A DNA stretch of 64,000 nucleotides from Beroe forskalii (taxonomy: Eukaryota > Ctenophora > Nuda > Beroida > Beroidae). Numbering within the stretch: the stretch's first letter is position 1; each line of letters begins with the position of its first letter. Shown one piece after another: positions 1 through 12,176 of this stretch. The stretch spans positions 62,001 to 126,000 of the forward strand of contig WFMF01000330.1 in NCBI GenBank assembly GCA_011033025.1, read 5' to 3'. The notes under the pieces are model-generated. The model was not told the origin of the DNA. It was given only the letters and a program-made list of their open reading frames with translations, and made no database searches. A program made the translations under genes and the position numbers.

Positions 1-910
1 CAAAGGATTGGAGCAATAATGAGCTCGGTTCGGGAATAATTAGGCAGATGGCCTCCACAACACTGAGGCAACTATAGTACCAAAGTAAACTATATATCTA
101 AACAATGGTTTATCTGTCCTCTACCACAGATATTAAAGAAAAATGATTGCCTAAAGGTATTCGAACTTATCAGACGGTGAACTGGAACTTTATTTAACCC
201 TCAGGGTTGTTGAGATTGGGGGGGGGGTCACGGTCTTCCCTACTTTTTCGATTCTTTGGCTACGTTATCTTTTCGTTTTTGGGCTGCAACCCTACAGATA
301 TTTAGCCCATTTAGATTGAAGGCACTTTGCAGGATCCAGAACATCTGCGGGACGCCTTGGCAATTATAGCATCATGACTGTTGGACCTAAAATGATATAA
401 ATGAATTAGAAATATCAGTTATTAAATCATTATCAAGATGCTAATAAGATGCGAAATATTATTTTTCTTGATAACCGGCAGAACACACTTCTTTACCGGC
501 AGAACACACCTTCCGGAGTTCCACGGAACTCCGTGCGTTCCACAACTAATATCATGATGTGGTATGGAAATTCTCTTCACGGCAAGATATATTGGAGCCA
601 CGGAGTTCCAAAGAACTCGACGGTTATACGGAACTTTTCAGTGATATGGAACTCTAGACAGTGATATGAAACTCTAACATAATGCGGAACTTAACAGTGA
701 TACGGAATTCTATCGGAACTCTACAGTGATAAGGAAGTCGGATTTCTACCGGAACTCGGTAGTGCACTGCTTTCAAAGTGAGAGGGTACTATTTTTTAAG
801 ATACCTGGAAGCGCGGTATCCTTTGACATGGTGGCGTGAGCCTTTGGAACGTTTGTTTTAATTGTGGCCCCATTTTCTCTATATCGTCTGCACCTGCAGT
901 AGTTTAATCT

Positions 911-950
911 CCAAACCACAGTACAGAAGTGCTGTAATCTGATCAATCCA
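911..950. repeat. Dispersed ~30-bp palindrome, copy 1
   Basis: Core CCACAGTACAGAAGTGCTGT followed by AATCTGATCAATCCA. The core is an imperfect inverted repeat of ACAGYAC around a short centre. Six further copies of the same core in either orientation occur in the window. Confidence 0.7.
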
Positions 951-1396
951 TGTCAATAATGTTTTATAGTAAAGAACACAAAAGATCATGCTGACAAGGC
1001 CTCTTCCTCGAACGGATTATCATGAATAGCCGTAATAACTTTATATTATCGGAGGGTGGCAAGTCCAGCCACATGGTGATTGGTGCTTCATAGAACTCTG
1101 CGAAGTTTCATAGAACTCCATGGAGTATTACAAATATCCGCGAGGTTTCGCGGAACTCTGACGACTTTCACCATTTTTAGCCTCATTCATTCTTAAAACG
1201 TTCATTGCTTGCACATTCTTCTATATAATGACCATGTATCTCCAGAAGCCAATTAATTCATTATAATACTCCAGGGTATTACTCCAGGGTATTATTCCAG
1301 GGTAATATCAGCTATTGCGCTAGGAGATCATTATGATGGTGAAGTAGTGACTACGTACCTTCGTCCTTCTCTAGATATCACACGTATTTTACTCTG

Positions 1397-1432
1397 CAAA
1401 CTACAGTACAGAAATATTGTAGTTTGATCCGT
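1397..1432. repeat. Dispersed ~30-bp palindrome, copy 2
   Basis: Core CTACAGTACAGAAATATTGT followed by AGTTTGATCC. This is a diverged member of the family at 911-950. Confidence 0.6.
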
Positions 1433-1998
1433 AGTATTATCAACGCAGCTGAAGACTTGCTGTCTGCCATTGACAGCTTACTATTCATAGCACACATCTT
1501 CAAATCTCTTGACAACTTCAGTCTTTTTTTACTCAAATCTGATCTTGAAAAGTTTGACAATCAGCTGTCTAAATAGACACTAATTAACATTCTATAACTG
1601 TGCGCTCGTTGTTCATACATGAAGGACTTATTAATAAATCTGTGACGTACGCTATATTCGATGGAACTGTCATCTTGTGTAGAGGTGAAGCCATGATCTG
1701 TCTCTATTATACACTCTCCATAGTACACTCCGTGCGTTTTCTGCGATAAAACCACTCCGCATCATGTATAAGATGCACTTTGGACCATCACTCTGAGGAC
1801 TTTGAATCGTTTTAAAAGGAATGGTTTAGGTTTCCTAAGCCTAGGTAGCCTATCTTTAGCCATTCTTGCCACCAAGTCTTTATATTTTGTCAATTGTTAT
1901 CGCTCTCCTACAAAATATAGAATATAGATACCCTGACACCCCTTCACAGGAAATTTAGTGGTTTTACTGACCGCTGAAGTCTGAATGAAATGTTTCAG

Positions 1999-2037
1999 GT
2001 TTCAGAGGAGTTTGCCGTGCACAATAACAGCAACAAG
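1999..2037 (+). CDS. Possible 39-bp internal exon, product unknown
   Basis: A TTTCAG acceptor is followed by an open frame reading VSEEFAVHNNSNK, then AAG|GTAATA as donor. It starts and ends in phase 0. It may be a 5' exon of the candidate gene whose next exon contains 2907-3194, but the acceptors I can see for that exon are not in phase 0. The exon is too short to be sure of. Confidence 0.25.
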
Positions 2038-2906
2038 GTAATATCAATATTAATAAATGCAATGTACTCGTTAAACCAGCATTCTTTTGTACATCTTCTT
2101 TATCAAGGCAGTTGAAGCTGACAGTCTGAGCAATAAATTATTCGTATGAATTATAGGAAGGCCGAAAAAATGAAAGCCTCCGACTGTTGCAGATTTTAAA
2201 TGATAATAGGAATAGATCTAGAATTGCGTAAATTTCTTGTGGGTTTTATTTGGACTATAACCCCTCCTTCTATGCCTATTCCTCAGTTCCATTCCGCCTC
2301 CTGGACTATAGCATTATCTAAGGGTCGAATTGAGCATGCCTGCAACTAAAAATTTATATACATTTCTATCTGAATTTTGACTTAATTGTACGATGACACA
2401 GATGGCATTAAAAGGGTGTACTCTAGTATTCTAGTGTACACGGGTATACACGCTGTACTGGCTGAATTTTCATTAAAAGTCTCACTACTAATATGGTTTA
2501 ATGGTTAGTGGGTCCATTCACTAGGATGTTACTAAAAGTGTTCATAACAACCACAATTTTATGCAATTGATTATTGAATCACCATAAAACATTTGATATA
2601 ATTATTATTTAATGTTTCCACCGTTGTATGATGAAAGAAGATGATGTACATTATATTATCTTATGCATTGTTATCTTGTTACGCAACTTGAACAGTGAAC
2701 CTACGGCTGAGGGGTAGGCCTATTGGGAGGGCACAGTCATTATTCCAAATTTGGACTGTTTCATTTGCTCGAGACAAATTCAAGGGCTCAATGCCTCAAT
2801 ACCTATTCACGTAGAAATTTAGTTAATGGGTAGTTCAGCGCAAGGCCTTTTGAGCGCACTTGTGTGTGCAGTGCGCCTTTCTTGCTCTCTTTCAGCAAAC
2901 GTTGCC

Positions 2907-3194
2907 ATGGTTGGTGGCGTGCAAACAAACATGAATGTGCGTAGAAGTCGAGATTATAAACTTACAACATACTTAAAGGGAGATATCTTCTCAGTCGCTC
3001 ATATCCCAGCAGTATCCAATGACATTCATTATCTTGTTCAATTCAGGGAAACACCTCTATTTCAGGAGCTGAGGATGTCCAACACAGATCTGGAACTTGT
3101 TCGGTATCTGGTTGAAAGGGAACGGGAGATCCTCAAACTCCATCACCGCTGTATTGGCAATGACACCCATGTGTCAGGACCCGCTCAAACCATG
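2907..3194 (+). CDS. Candidate exon of an unrecognised helical protein (gene A, exon a)
   Basis: The open frame continues from about 2826 to a donor at ATG|GTGAGA (3194/3195). The ATG at 2907 has a strong context (GCCATGG) and is preceded by a CTCTCTTTCAG, so the exon may start at either place. It encodes about 96 residues that are charged and probably helical in the second half (QELRMSNTDLELVRYLV, EREREILKLHH). The donor is phase 0, which matches the next exon at 3600. No family is recognised. Exon a plus exon b give a protein segment rich in Glu, Lys and Leu, as in cytoskeletal or ciliary coiled-coil proteins; that role is only a guess. Confidence 0.5.
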
Positions 3195-3599
3195 GTGAGA
3201 CTTGCACTGTAGGGTGAAGTGTAGATAGTCTCACAGAGTCTCATAGTGAAATTGGTCTGACTAATTAAATGTCAGAGTCTAATAGTAGTATTGTCAAAGG
3301 CCAGTCGTGGTTTTACACCGTTACTGGTTTGATAAGGCGGACTCGCTTTATCGGATGTATGGAGAACCGAAGAATTAGGGCTGGGATGATGGTTAGTATT
3401 AGGGTAACTGTTATGACCACAGATATGGTTGTTAGGGTTAGGTCCGCCGAAGGAAAGTCGGCGTCCCTCTAGACTTCCTTAAAAACTTAAAGATAAAAAG
3501 TGTTATTATTGAATAGTGCCCGAGTTAATTTTCGCTTTATCTGTTGCACCTAATTATTACACAACGTCAGTGCCAAACAATTGAATTATTTCCCTCCAG

Positions 3600-3686
3600 A
3601 GTTCCCTAAAAGAGACAGAAGAGAAGTACATAAAGCGGTACTGGGACCTGTGGGAACAGCACAAGAAACTCAAACATGCTCTCAGT
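3600..3686 (+). CDS. Candidate coiled-coil exon (gene A, exon b)
   Basis: Acceptor TTTCCCTCCAG, donor CTCAGT|GTAAGT. It has 29 codons, phase 0 at both ends. The peptide SSLKETEEKYIKRYWDLWEQ continues as HKKLKHALS, an amphipathic charged helix. Both splice sites are strong and the phase agrees with the upstream (3194) and downstream (18127) candidates. No family is recognised. Confidence 0.6.
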
Positions 3687-4528
3687 GTAAGTTCCTATTA
3701 GTATAGGCTGTATTTTGTTAGGTATGCAGTAGATCTCTGAACAAAACAAGAATATTGCAGTTGTTTTACAAGGGTAAATATTTACTTTTTATTTCGTGCT
3801 ATATGGTCAAGATCATCGTATCGAGGTAGGCGCATGTATCTATAAGAGCTCAAGGTTGTCATCTTAGTATTCATGTATTTCGTTAGATCTGAGAATCTGC
3901 CCGAAAATCCGTACAATTCGGTCGGATCAAATAACCATTTGTTTGCAAACACGATGTCATGAGCCATATGATTTTCTTTTCGTGGTATGGTTTGGGGAAA
4001 GAGCGAGAAGGTGTTCTTACATTGGCTCGTATGCACAATGAAAAAGGGAATCCCTTTTTTTAAAGAGAAAGCTTTGAATCCAGGGCTTTTCCTCGAAAAA
4101 TGACCTTTTCCCTTGAAACCGGTGGCAAACCCTGAAGAATGTAGGTTGTGTAAACTCAAAATTTTGGTTATTCGGTACTAAGGCATCCATGCTCGTGAGA
4201 AAAAGCTATCTAGGGTACAAATATCTGCTCACATTTGCAAGGTAGAGCTCCTGGAAGGGGTGTGGTGAAAGGGGCTAATTTTTGAGGAAATTTCTTTAAA
4301 AATGAGAGAATCCCTTATAATAATAGAAAGAGAAACACAAAATGAGAGGGAAACCCTCCCAAAAGCACGTCTTTTTGTTTTCCCTTATTAAGATTTACCA
4401 TATATATTTCGGGTTAAAAGGGTAACTGAGGAGTCCGATAGGCTTACTTGACAGGCTTAATTAGAGAAGTGTGATTGGCTGACTTAGGAGGGTGATAGGC
4501 TTACTTAAGGGTGTGATAGGCTAACGCA
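3687..4528. other. No gene; short repeats
   Basis: If exons b and c belong together, this is the start of a 14.4 kb intron. Positions 4436-4525 contain four to five copies of GATAGGCTTACTT/GTGTGATAGGCTAAC. The open frame on the - strand at 3782-4159 has no recognisable domain and is not called. Confidence 0.5.
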
Positions 4529-7393
4529 ACCCTCTCCACTCATACCCCACCCCTATCCACTCATAACACCCCCTATCCACTCATAACACACCCTCTCCAC
4601 TCATAATCCACCCCTCTTCAACCGTACCACACCCCTATCCACTCATACCCACCCCTCTCCGCTCATAACACATCCCTCTCCACTCATAACCCACCCCTAT
4701 CCGCTCTTAACACTCCCCTATCCACTCATAATCCACCCCCTTCCACTCATAACCCACCCCTTTCCAACCCATAACCCACCCCCAATCCATCCACTCATAA
4801 CCCACCCCTATCCGCTCATAACACTCTCCCTATCCATCCCTCATAATCCCTATCCCCTTTCCAATCATAACCCTTCTCCCCTATCCACTCATAACCCACC
4901 CCTATCCACTCATAACCCACCCCTATCCACTCATAACCCACCCCTATCCGCTCTTAACACTCCCTATCCACTCATAATCCACCCTTTCCACTCATAACCC
5001 ACCCCTTTCCACTCATAACTCACCCCAATCCACTCATAACCCACCCCTATCTGCTCATAACACTCCCCTATCCACTCATACCCATCCCTATCCACTCATA
5101 ACACCCCCTATCCACTCATAACCCACCCCTATCCACTCATAACCCACCCCTATCCGCTCTTAACACTCCCCTATCCACTCATAATCCACCCCTTTCCACT
5201 CATAACCCACCCCTTTCCACTCATAACCCACCCCTATCCACTCATAACCCACCCCTATCCGCTCATAACACTCTCCTATCCACTCATAATCCACCCCTTT
5301 CCACTCATAACCCACCCCTTTCTACTCAAAACCCACCCCTCCATCCCTCATAACTCCCTATCCGCTCATAACACTCTCCTATCCACTCATAATCCACCCT
5401 TTCCAATCCTAACCCACCCCTATCCACTCATAACCCACCCCTATCCACTCATAACCCACCCCTATCCGCTCTTAACACTCCCCTATCCACTCATAACACT
5501 CTCCTATCCACTCATAATCCACCCCTTTCCAATCATAACCCACCCCTATCCACTCATAACCCACCCCTATCCGCTCATAACACTCTCCTATCCACTCATA
5601 ATCCACCCCTTTCCAATCATAACCCACCCCTATCCACTCATAACCCACCCCTATCCACTCATAACCCACCCCTATCCACTCATAACCCACCCCTATCCGC
5701 TCTTAACACTCCCCTATCCACTCATAATCCACCCCTTTCCACTCATAACCCACCCCTTTCCACTCATAACTCACCCCAATCCACTCATAACCCACCCCTA
5801 TCTGCTCATAACACTCCCCTATCCACTCATACCCATCCCTATCCACTCCATAACACCCCCTATCCACTCATAACCCACCCCTATCCACTCATAACCCACC
5901 CCTATCCGCTCTTAACACTCCCTATCCACTCATAATCCACCCCTTTCCACTCATAACCCACCCTTTCCACTCATAACCCACCCCTATCCACTCATAACCC
6001 ACCCCTATCCGCTCATAACACTCTCCTATCCACTCATAATCCACCCCTTTCCACTCATAACCCACCCCTTTCCACTCATAACCCACCCCTATCCACTCAT
6101 AACTCACCCCTATCCGCTCATAACACTCTCCTATCCACTCATAATCCACCCCTTTCCAATCCTAACCCACCCCTATCCACTCATAACCCACCCCTATCCA
6201 CTCATAACCCACCCCTATCCGCTCTTAACACTCCCCTATCCACTCATAACACTCTCCTATCCACTCATAATCCACCCCTTTCCAATCATAACCCACCCCT
6301 TTCTACTCAAAACCCACCCCTCTTCAACCGTAACACACCCCACCCACTCATAACCCACCCCTCTCCACTCATAACCCACCCCTATCCACTCAAAACCCAC
6401 CCCTATCCACTCATAACACACACCTGAACAACCGTACAGTACCCCTGGCTCTTCACCCTCCTTCCACTCAAAACACCCCCCTTCCACTCATAACCCACCC
6501 CTTTCCACTCAAAACCCACCCCTATCCACTCATAACACACCCCTCTCCACTCATAACACACACCTGAACAACCGTACAGTACCCCTGGCTCTTCACCCCC
6601 CTTCCACTCAAAACACCCCCCTTCCACTCATAACCCATCCCTATCCACTCATAACACCCCCTATCCACTCATAACCCACCCCTATCCACTCATAACCCAC
6701 CCCTATCCGCTCTTAACACTCCCCTATCCACTCATAATCCACCCCTTTCCACTCATAACCCACCCTTTCCACTCATAACCCACCCCTATCCACTCATAAC
6801 CCACCCCTATCCGCTCATAACACTCTCCTATCCACTCATAATCCACCCCTTTCCACTCATAACCCACCCCTTTCCACTCATAACCCACCCCTATCCACTC
6901 ATAACTCACCCCTATCCGCTCATAACACTCTCCTATCCACTCATAATCCACCCCTTTCCAATCCTAACCCCCTATCAACTCATAACCCACCCCTATCCAC
7001 TCATAACCCACCCTATCCGCTCTTAACACTCCCCTATCCACTCATAACACTCTCCTATCCACTCATAATCCACCCCTTTCCAATCATAACCCACCCCTTT
7101 CTACTCAAAACCCACCCCTCTTCAACCGTAACACACCCACCCACTCATAACCCACCCCTCTCCACTCATAACCCACCCCTATCCACTCAAAACCCACCCC
7201 TATCCACTCATAACACACACCTGAACAACCGTACAGTACCCCTGGCTCTTCACCCCTCCCCTCAAAACACCCCCTTCCACTCATAACCCACCCCTTTCCA
7301 CTCAAAACCCACCCCTATCCACTCATAACACACCCCTCTCCACTCATAACACACACCTGAACAACCGTACAGTACCCCTGGCTCTTCAAGCGA
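4529..7393. repeat. 2.9 kb minisatellite, 21-bp unit
   Basis: About 135 units of CCCCTATCCACTCATAACC plus CA, with variants (TTTCCACTCATAA, TATCCGCTCTTAACACT). The unit is 21 bp, so reading frame is kept and the - strand carries frames of YEWIGVG heptapeptides about 75 residues long, repeatedly broken; these are not called as genes. A higher-order structure is visible: the block near 5922-6149 recurs almost exactly at 6724-6951 (shift 802 bp), and the ACCGTACAGTACCCCTGG spacer recurs at about 6435, 6570, 7230 and 7365. A related CACTCATATCACACCCCT motif occurs in intron 1 of the kringle gene (17316-17510). Confidence 0.92.
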
Positions 7394-7559
7394 CCTTTTC
7401 TCTATCTTTTCGAGCATTTCCCTTATTTTCAAGCATTATCACAATTTTAAGGGAATCCCTCATTTCTGCACACGGGCCATTATCGTCATGGATTTTGTCA
7501 TGGATTTTCCCGGAATTATGGTCGTTCGGGAATATCCACCCTCCACTGTCCTCCTTTCA

Positions 7560-7850
7560 CCCTCCAGGAACGATGATACGAACCAGAAGATCCCATCCCT
7601 CCTCAGGAAGTACCTACACTCGAATATGGGCGGGGTCTTCAGACTACCAAGTTGATTCATACCGTTGCCAACGCTGTGAGCAAGTATATCTGACTCATGG
7701 GACAGAGGGTTTGGCGGGGTCCTTCTTACAGACCCGTCAGATATACAGCATCACACATGTTTCAACATGATAGTCTGAAGACCCCGACCATATTCGAGAG
7801 TAGGGACTTCCCAGAGAAAGGGTGGAGTCTTCTGTTTCGTTTCATCTGGA
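7560..7850. repeat. Long imperfect inverted repeat (hairpin) next to a minisatellite
   Basis: The left arm at about 7570-7655 (CGAATATGGGCGGGGTCTTC near its end) is the reverse complement of the right arm at about 7765-7845 (GAAGACCCCGACCATATTCG near its start). An inner pair, AAGTATATCTGACTCATGGG and GACCCGTCAGATATACAG, continues the palindrome into the loop. The right arm merges directly into the 35-bp minisatellite. Confidence 0.75.
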
Positions 7851-8410
7851 GGAAGGGTGGAGTCTTCTGGTTCGTGTCATCTGGAGGAAGGGTGGAGTCT
7901 TCTGGTTCGTGTCATCTGGAGGAAGGATGGAGTCTTCTGGTTCGTGTCATCTGGAGGAAGGGTGGAGTCTTCTGGATCGTGTCATCTGGAGAGAGGGTGG
8001 GGTCTTCTGGTCCGTGTCATCGGGAGGAAGGGCGTAGTCTTCTGGTTCATGTCGTCTGGAGGAAGGGTGGAGTCGTCTGGATCGTTTCATCTGGAGGAAG
8101 GGTGGAGTCTTCTGGTTCGTGTCATCTGGAGGAAGGGCGGGGTCTTCTGGTCCGTGTCATCTGGAGGAAGGGTGGAGTCTTCTGGATCGTTTCATCTGGA
8201 GGAAGGGTGGAGTCTTCTGGTTCGTGTCATCTGGAGGAAGGGCGGGGTCTTCTGGCCCGTGTCATCTGGAGGAAGGGTGTAGTCTTCTCGTTCGTTTCAT
8301 CTGGAGGAAGGGCGTAGTCTTCTGGTTCGTGTCATCTTGAGAGGGGCGGGGTCTTCTGGTTGGTAGGCGGAGTCATCATCTGGAGGGGTGGAGTCTTCTG
8401 GAACTGGTGG
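7815..8410. repeat. Minisatellite, 35-bp unit
   Basis: About 16 copies of GGAGGAAGGGTGGAGTCTTC followed by TGGTTCGTGTCATCT. Frames open across the array (up to 206 codons on +) are products of the repeat and are not called. Confidence 0.92.
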
Positions 8411-8439
8411 GCGGAACTGATGAGTTAAACGTGTGCAGC

Positions 8440-8720
8440 CGTTTATAAGGCAGCAACTGACACCACTTTACGTCACACTGCGTCGTGCCCCACATTCCTT
8501 TACGTCAGACTGCGCGCCACGTATTGTGACGTTGACACCACTTTCGTAAGACTGCGTGTCTAGCATTCCAGTTCGTCATGTATTGTGACGTTGACACCAC
8601 TTTGGTTGGATTGCGTATCTGGCATTCCAATACGTCAGTTATTGTGACGTTGACACCACATTGGTAAGACTGCGTGTTTGACATTCCATAATGTTTGTGA
8701 CATTTCTTTTCGTCACCCAA
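8440..8720 (-). promoter_or_regulatory. CRE-like array plus TATA box (promoter cassette copy C)
   Basis: Read on the - strand, AGTGGTGTCAACGTCA occurs three times about 58 bp apart (near 8655, 8595 and 8535), then a shortened AGTGGTGTCAG near 8465, then CCTTATAAAC (8441-8450). Further along the - strand comes the 35-bp minisatellite. ACGTCA is the half-site bound by CREB/ATF proteins. The same core array and TATA order occurs at 36665 and 63665 on the + strand. That it is a promoter is inferred from motif order. Confidence 0.55.
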
Positions 8721-9580
8721 CTTCTATCACGAATGCCGTTGGCCATGACTTTTTCATTCTGGAATCTTTGAAAAATCCCAATAATATCTGGGTAACCATA
8801 AGTATTCCTGCAGAGTTAAAGTTTAAACTTTTATTAAAACGTAAACATGACCAAATTTCCATTATGAAATGATGATACACTATACACCTGCTTCACTTGT
8901 TGATACCAAGTATTTGTATTTTGGGTACGATTTGCAATTTCCGGTACATTCTTTTATCGTAATTTTGAGCAAAATTGTGCGTACAAGCGCGCGGAATGTG
9001 CTGTCGTAGAAAAATTTGATTTGGAACTGGAAATAGCAATCAAAAGGGTCTTCTACTTTGGCGCGGAACTGTTTTTGATGGATAGAAAGTCATATCGTCC
9101 TCAAAATAAGAATCTATTCATGCGCGCGGGCGTGGGAATTTAGTTTGAATTTGAAACAGTGAGAATGTAACTTCTTACCCACACTACATAGCTTCACTTT
9201 GTCTAGAAATCAATTGCCTGAAAATATAGCAACGACACCGGAACTAGTTCTGCTGCTTATAATCTCCCTAAATCAGGTGGATCACTCAGGTACCTACCTC
9301 ATCTTGGCCTGAAAAACTCTCATATACTACTTAATCCGAGGTGTTCGAAGATCCTGATGCAAAGAAAACAAAATATTTTACACGCAGAACCTTCTTCAAT
9401 TAATATTTTCACACAATTGAATGTCAAGATACAAAACAGCTAGTTACAGCAATCGGCTGCAAACTGCTGCATTCTTCCTTATCTGCAGTTTTTCATATCA
9501 AAATATTTTAGTCTTGAATCAGCTTATAACGGCTAATCAAACGCACATCTTACAATAATCATGTTAGCCTGGAATGGTCC
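8721..9580. other. No gene recognised
   Basis: AT-rich sequence downstream of the - strand GPCR gene. It presumably contains that gene's 3' UTR near its right end. No exon, repeat array or RNA gene is seen. Confidence 0.5.
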
Positions 9581-11076
9581 CTATATCGCCGTGGTCGCCT
9601 TATCTCCCTCTGTCACCTCACCACCGGACCCATTACGACCCCTCCCCTTGTTGTAAAACACCCTCCTGAAGCCCTCCTCCCTCCACAACAAGATAAAGGG
9701 GTTAAGAGTAGCGTTGATGAAATAAGGCATGTACCCCATGGCATAGAACACTCTGCGGTCCTTGAGGGCTGAGGGCGCTACACAAGAGTGTAGTGGTTGG
9801 TAGAGTGTGAGGGAAATACACACCAGGAAGGCTGTGTTTAGCAGGACTATCGTTACACTCACATCACTGCTTTTCCTGTCACCTGCCACGTCACCTAACG
9901 TAGTGTCACCCGGTGTTATGTCTTCTTGTGAGGAGCTGCTTGAGGCATGACGGTTATAGTTCCAGCTCGGATACATCAGGAGGATCACCGTACAAACCAG
10001 GGTGATTCCCGCACATATAGCGAAGGAGGGGAGGGTATACACTGCGTCTAACATGCACTCCGAACTAGCCGTGTGGAGACTGTGTTTGTGGACCAGGTAC
10101 TCGCCCCATTTGCACCTGCTGGGGTAGTAGAAGAAGGACATGACCTTGTCCGATGCTTCCCGAGGGTGGGTGGGGGCGTGTCTGCGGTACCCCTCCACGA
10201 CCACGCCCACATCCCCAGCACTGAGTGCTGCCCAACCCAGCGCCCACCCGCCCACAACAGCGCCCACTACACGCCGTCTTATCTTACTGCCAGGCCTGAC
10301 TACAGCTAGTGTCCGGAGGAGTGCTATCATCGCGCTGACCAACCCGGACACTTTGCAAGTGATGAGAGTGAGGAAGTACGCTGGTAGGAGCAGCCACAAC
10401 CCAGCAGGGGTCACGTGACCCTGCTCCGCATGTAGTATTCCGAACAGGATGGTGTGCAGGAACGCGCACCCTCCCGTACACAGATCAGTGGCACCTGGAG
10501 GAGAGAGGGGGTTGTAAATCTGGCTTAGTGGTTGGTGATTTCAAACAAATACTTGTTGGAATTGGACAGACATCTCAAAAAACGCTTCAAAACATTATCG
10601 ACGATTACTATGACTAAAGTTATTTCAATACGAAAATGCCAAAAATAGTTAGAAAAATGTCGACATCAATTTGAGTCTGCTTTCATGAGCCTAAACCTGC
10701 GCATAAGAATGTGAAGTGCTGTGTACCTAGGAGAGTCTATACCTAGAAGAGTGTACATGAAGGAGAGAAGAGAACGTTGACCTCTGTGAGCGTATACCAC
10801 CCCAGCATTGAGCCGCACAGCAACCAGTGTCAGTACCAGGGTGGCCAGGATGATGGCTGTGTTGAAGGGGGCGCCCAGGAAGGCGGGGGAGGGGTCTGGC
10901 GGCTCCTCAGTCGGCGGGTGGGTCACTACTGGTAGGTGGGAGAAGGGGGAGGAGGTGGTGTTAGGAGGGGAGAGAGATGTGAGGGTCAGTAGAGGAGGAA
11001 GGTGTGAGGTGGTTACTGGGGGCCAGCTGGTGGGATCCGACATTCCTGGGGCAGAGTTAGGGAGGGTTTCGAGCAT
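9581..11076 (-). CDS. Rhodopsin-like G-protein-coupled receptor, two exons
   Basis: Exon 1 is 11076-10743 (ATG at 11076-11074, donor CTTCTAG|GTATAG) and exon 2 is 10494-9581 (acceptor CTCCAG). Both junctions are phase 1 and the total is 415 residues. Seen: an extracellular N-terminus of about 70 residues rich in Pro, Thr and Ser with an NTTS glycosylation site; a first membrane segment FNTAIILATLVLTLVAV; an ECL1 LCTGGC; a TM3 end MIALLRTLAVVRP in the place of DRY; a cysteine-containing ECL2; a Ser-rich third loop; and TM7 NATLNPFILLW, the NPxxY-type motif with Phe, followed by the basic helix-8 sequence REEGFRRVF. These mark a class A GPCR with a divergent DRY motif. The ligand cannot be told. 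The intron is about 250 bp. It lies near a peptide-precursor-like gene, but no functional link is shown. Confidence 0.8.
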
Positions 11077-12176
11077 TCATATGAAGTTGTTTTGTCAAAT
11101 TAATAAGATATACCTGTTTAATCATACGCAAACATAAAACTAAAACAAGTCATGAGAATGAAGTTTAAACGAAATAACTGATACGAGAGAATTGTAGTCA
11201 AAAGCTTTCGAAAATCTTGTGATCATCGTCGTCAGCTAAGAGTGAAGAATGGAGAGGTCGTCAGACACCCAGACGCAAAAGTAAAAACGAAAAGTAAAAA
11301 CGAAACTTCTGCCGTATCAAGCAGGTGTAAGGATCTGCGCGTGATAGCAGAGCTCGTAATGTATTATCTATGGAGTATCTATAGAGGCGTTAGGAGTGTT
11401 AGGAGTGACAGGGTTAATCGCTGCTGCTTCAATTAATAATGTATTAATGTGTTACTGACAGGCGTTGAAAGAATTGCGAGCTCCCACCAAATTATAGGCA
11501 GAGATTTAATAGCATCTCTCGCGGATACTTGTCACCGATGCGTCTAGTGATGATTGGCACTCCGTACTCAATAATTCTTGATATGCCAGCCATTCGAAGA
11601 GGTCCAATATTTGCAAGTAATACAAATACATTGATTTTCTATGTAATTGGGTAGAACTGAAGGAAATATCAACTTCATTTCTATATAGGTAGTTGTTATC
11701 GACGAGTTTTAAATGAGCGAGTTTTAACTTTTAGACGAGTTGAAGGAAATACGGGAAAGAAAATAGAATCAAGTCATTAGCCCTGTGTGGGTTGTTTCTT
11801 TAACACCATGGCCCATGTCTACGAAGATACGACTAACTGTACTGCCAGGAGAAATGGTAGTGTGGTAGTACACGAAGATGTCGTCTTGTTACATGTGCGC
11901 GAGGTGAAGACAGATGAGAAGCCCGGCAAGTGTAGGGGAATTAATTGCAAAGCTTTAAACAAGATAACATCGCTATTTCAACTTCATATGCACTTCATAT
12001 CCGACGTCACTAGGCATGTTGTAGTATCCAACTACTCAAATAACCCAACTATCTATATAGTACCTAACATATACGTCCTTGTGTTAGTTGTGAAAGCGAA
12101 CATCGTTGGTAGATGCGTTATCAATGTACCACACATATACGAAAACAACAAAAATCGAAACTTCTCATGGCCACGA
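11077..12176. other. No gene recognised; contains a dispersed repeat
   Basis: Positions 11141-11240 match 32860-32966 (listed separately). The open frame at 11787-12203 (+) has no domain and overlaps a hairpin, so it is not called. Confidence 0.5.
11141..11240 (+). repeat. Dispersed ~100-bp repeat, copy 1
   Basis: AAGCTTTCGAAAATCTTGTG followed by ATCATCGTCGTCAGCTA is shared with 32925-32964, and similarity extends leftward through GTTTAAACGA. The second copy is followed by an A-rich tail, so this may be a SINE or LINE 3' end. Confidence 0.6.

Larger units (their letters stand above)
1..1998. other. No gene recognised; short repeats
   Basis: No convincing exon is seen. Positions 450-780 hold a loose array of GGAACTC-type motifs separated by CAGTGATA, an old degenerate minisatellite. 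Positions 1264-1308 hold three copies of ACTCCAGGGTATT. Two copies of a dispersed palindrome (911-950, 1397-1432) are listed separately. The small open frames here have no recognisable domain. Confidence 0.6.

Noticed and set aside
7697-8317. 206-codon frame on the + strand
   Set aside because: Runs through the 35-bp minisatellite; overlapping frames are equally open and the peptide is just the translated repeat.
10073-10418. + strand frames over the GPCR exon
   Set aside because: Antisense shadows of GC-rich coding sequence; the - strand frame has the membrane-segment and NPxxF signature.
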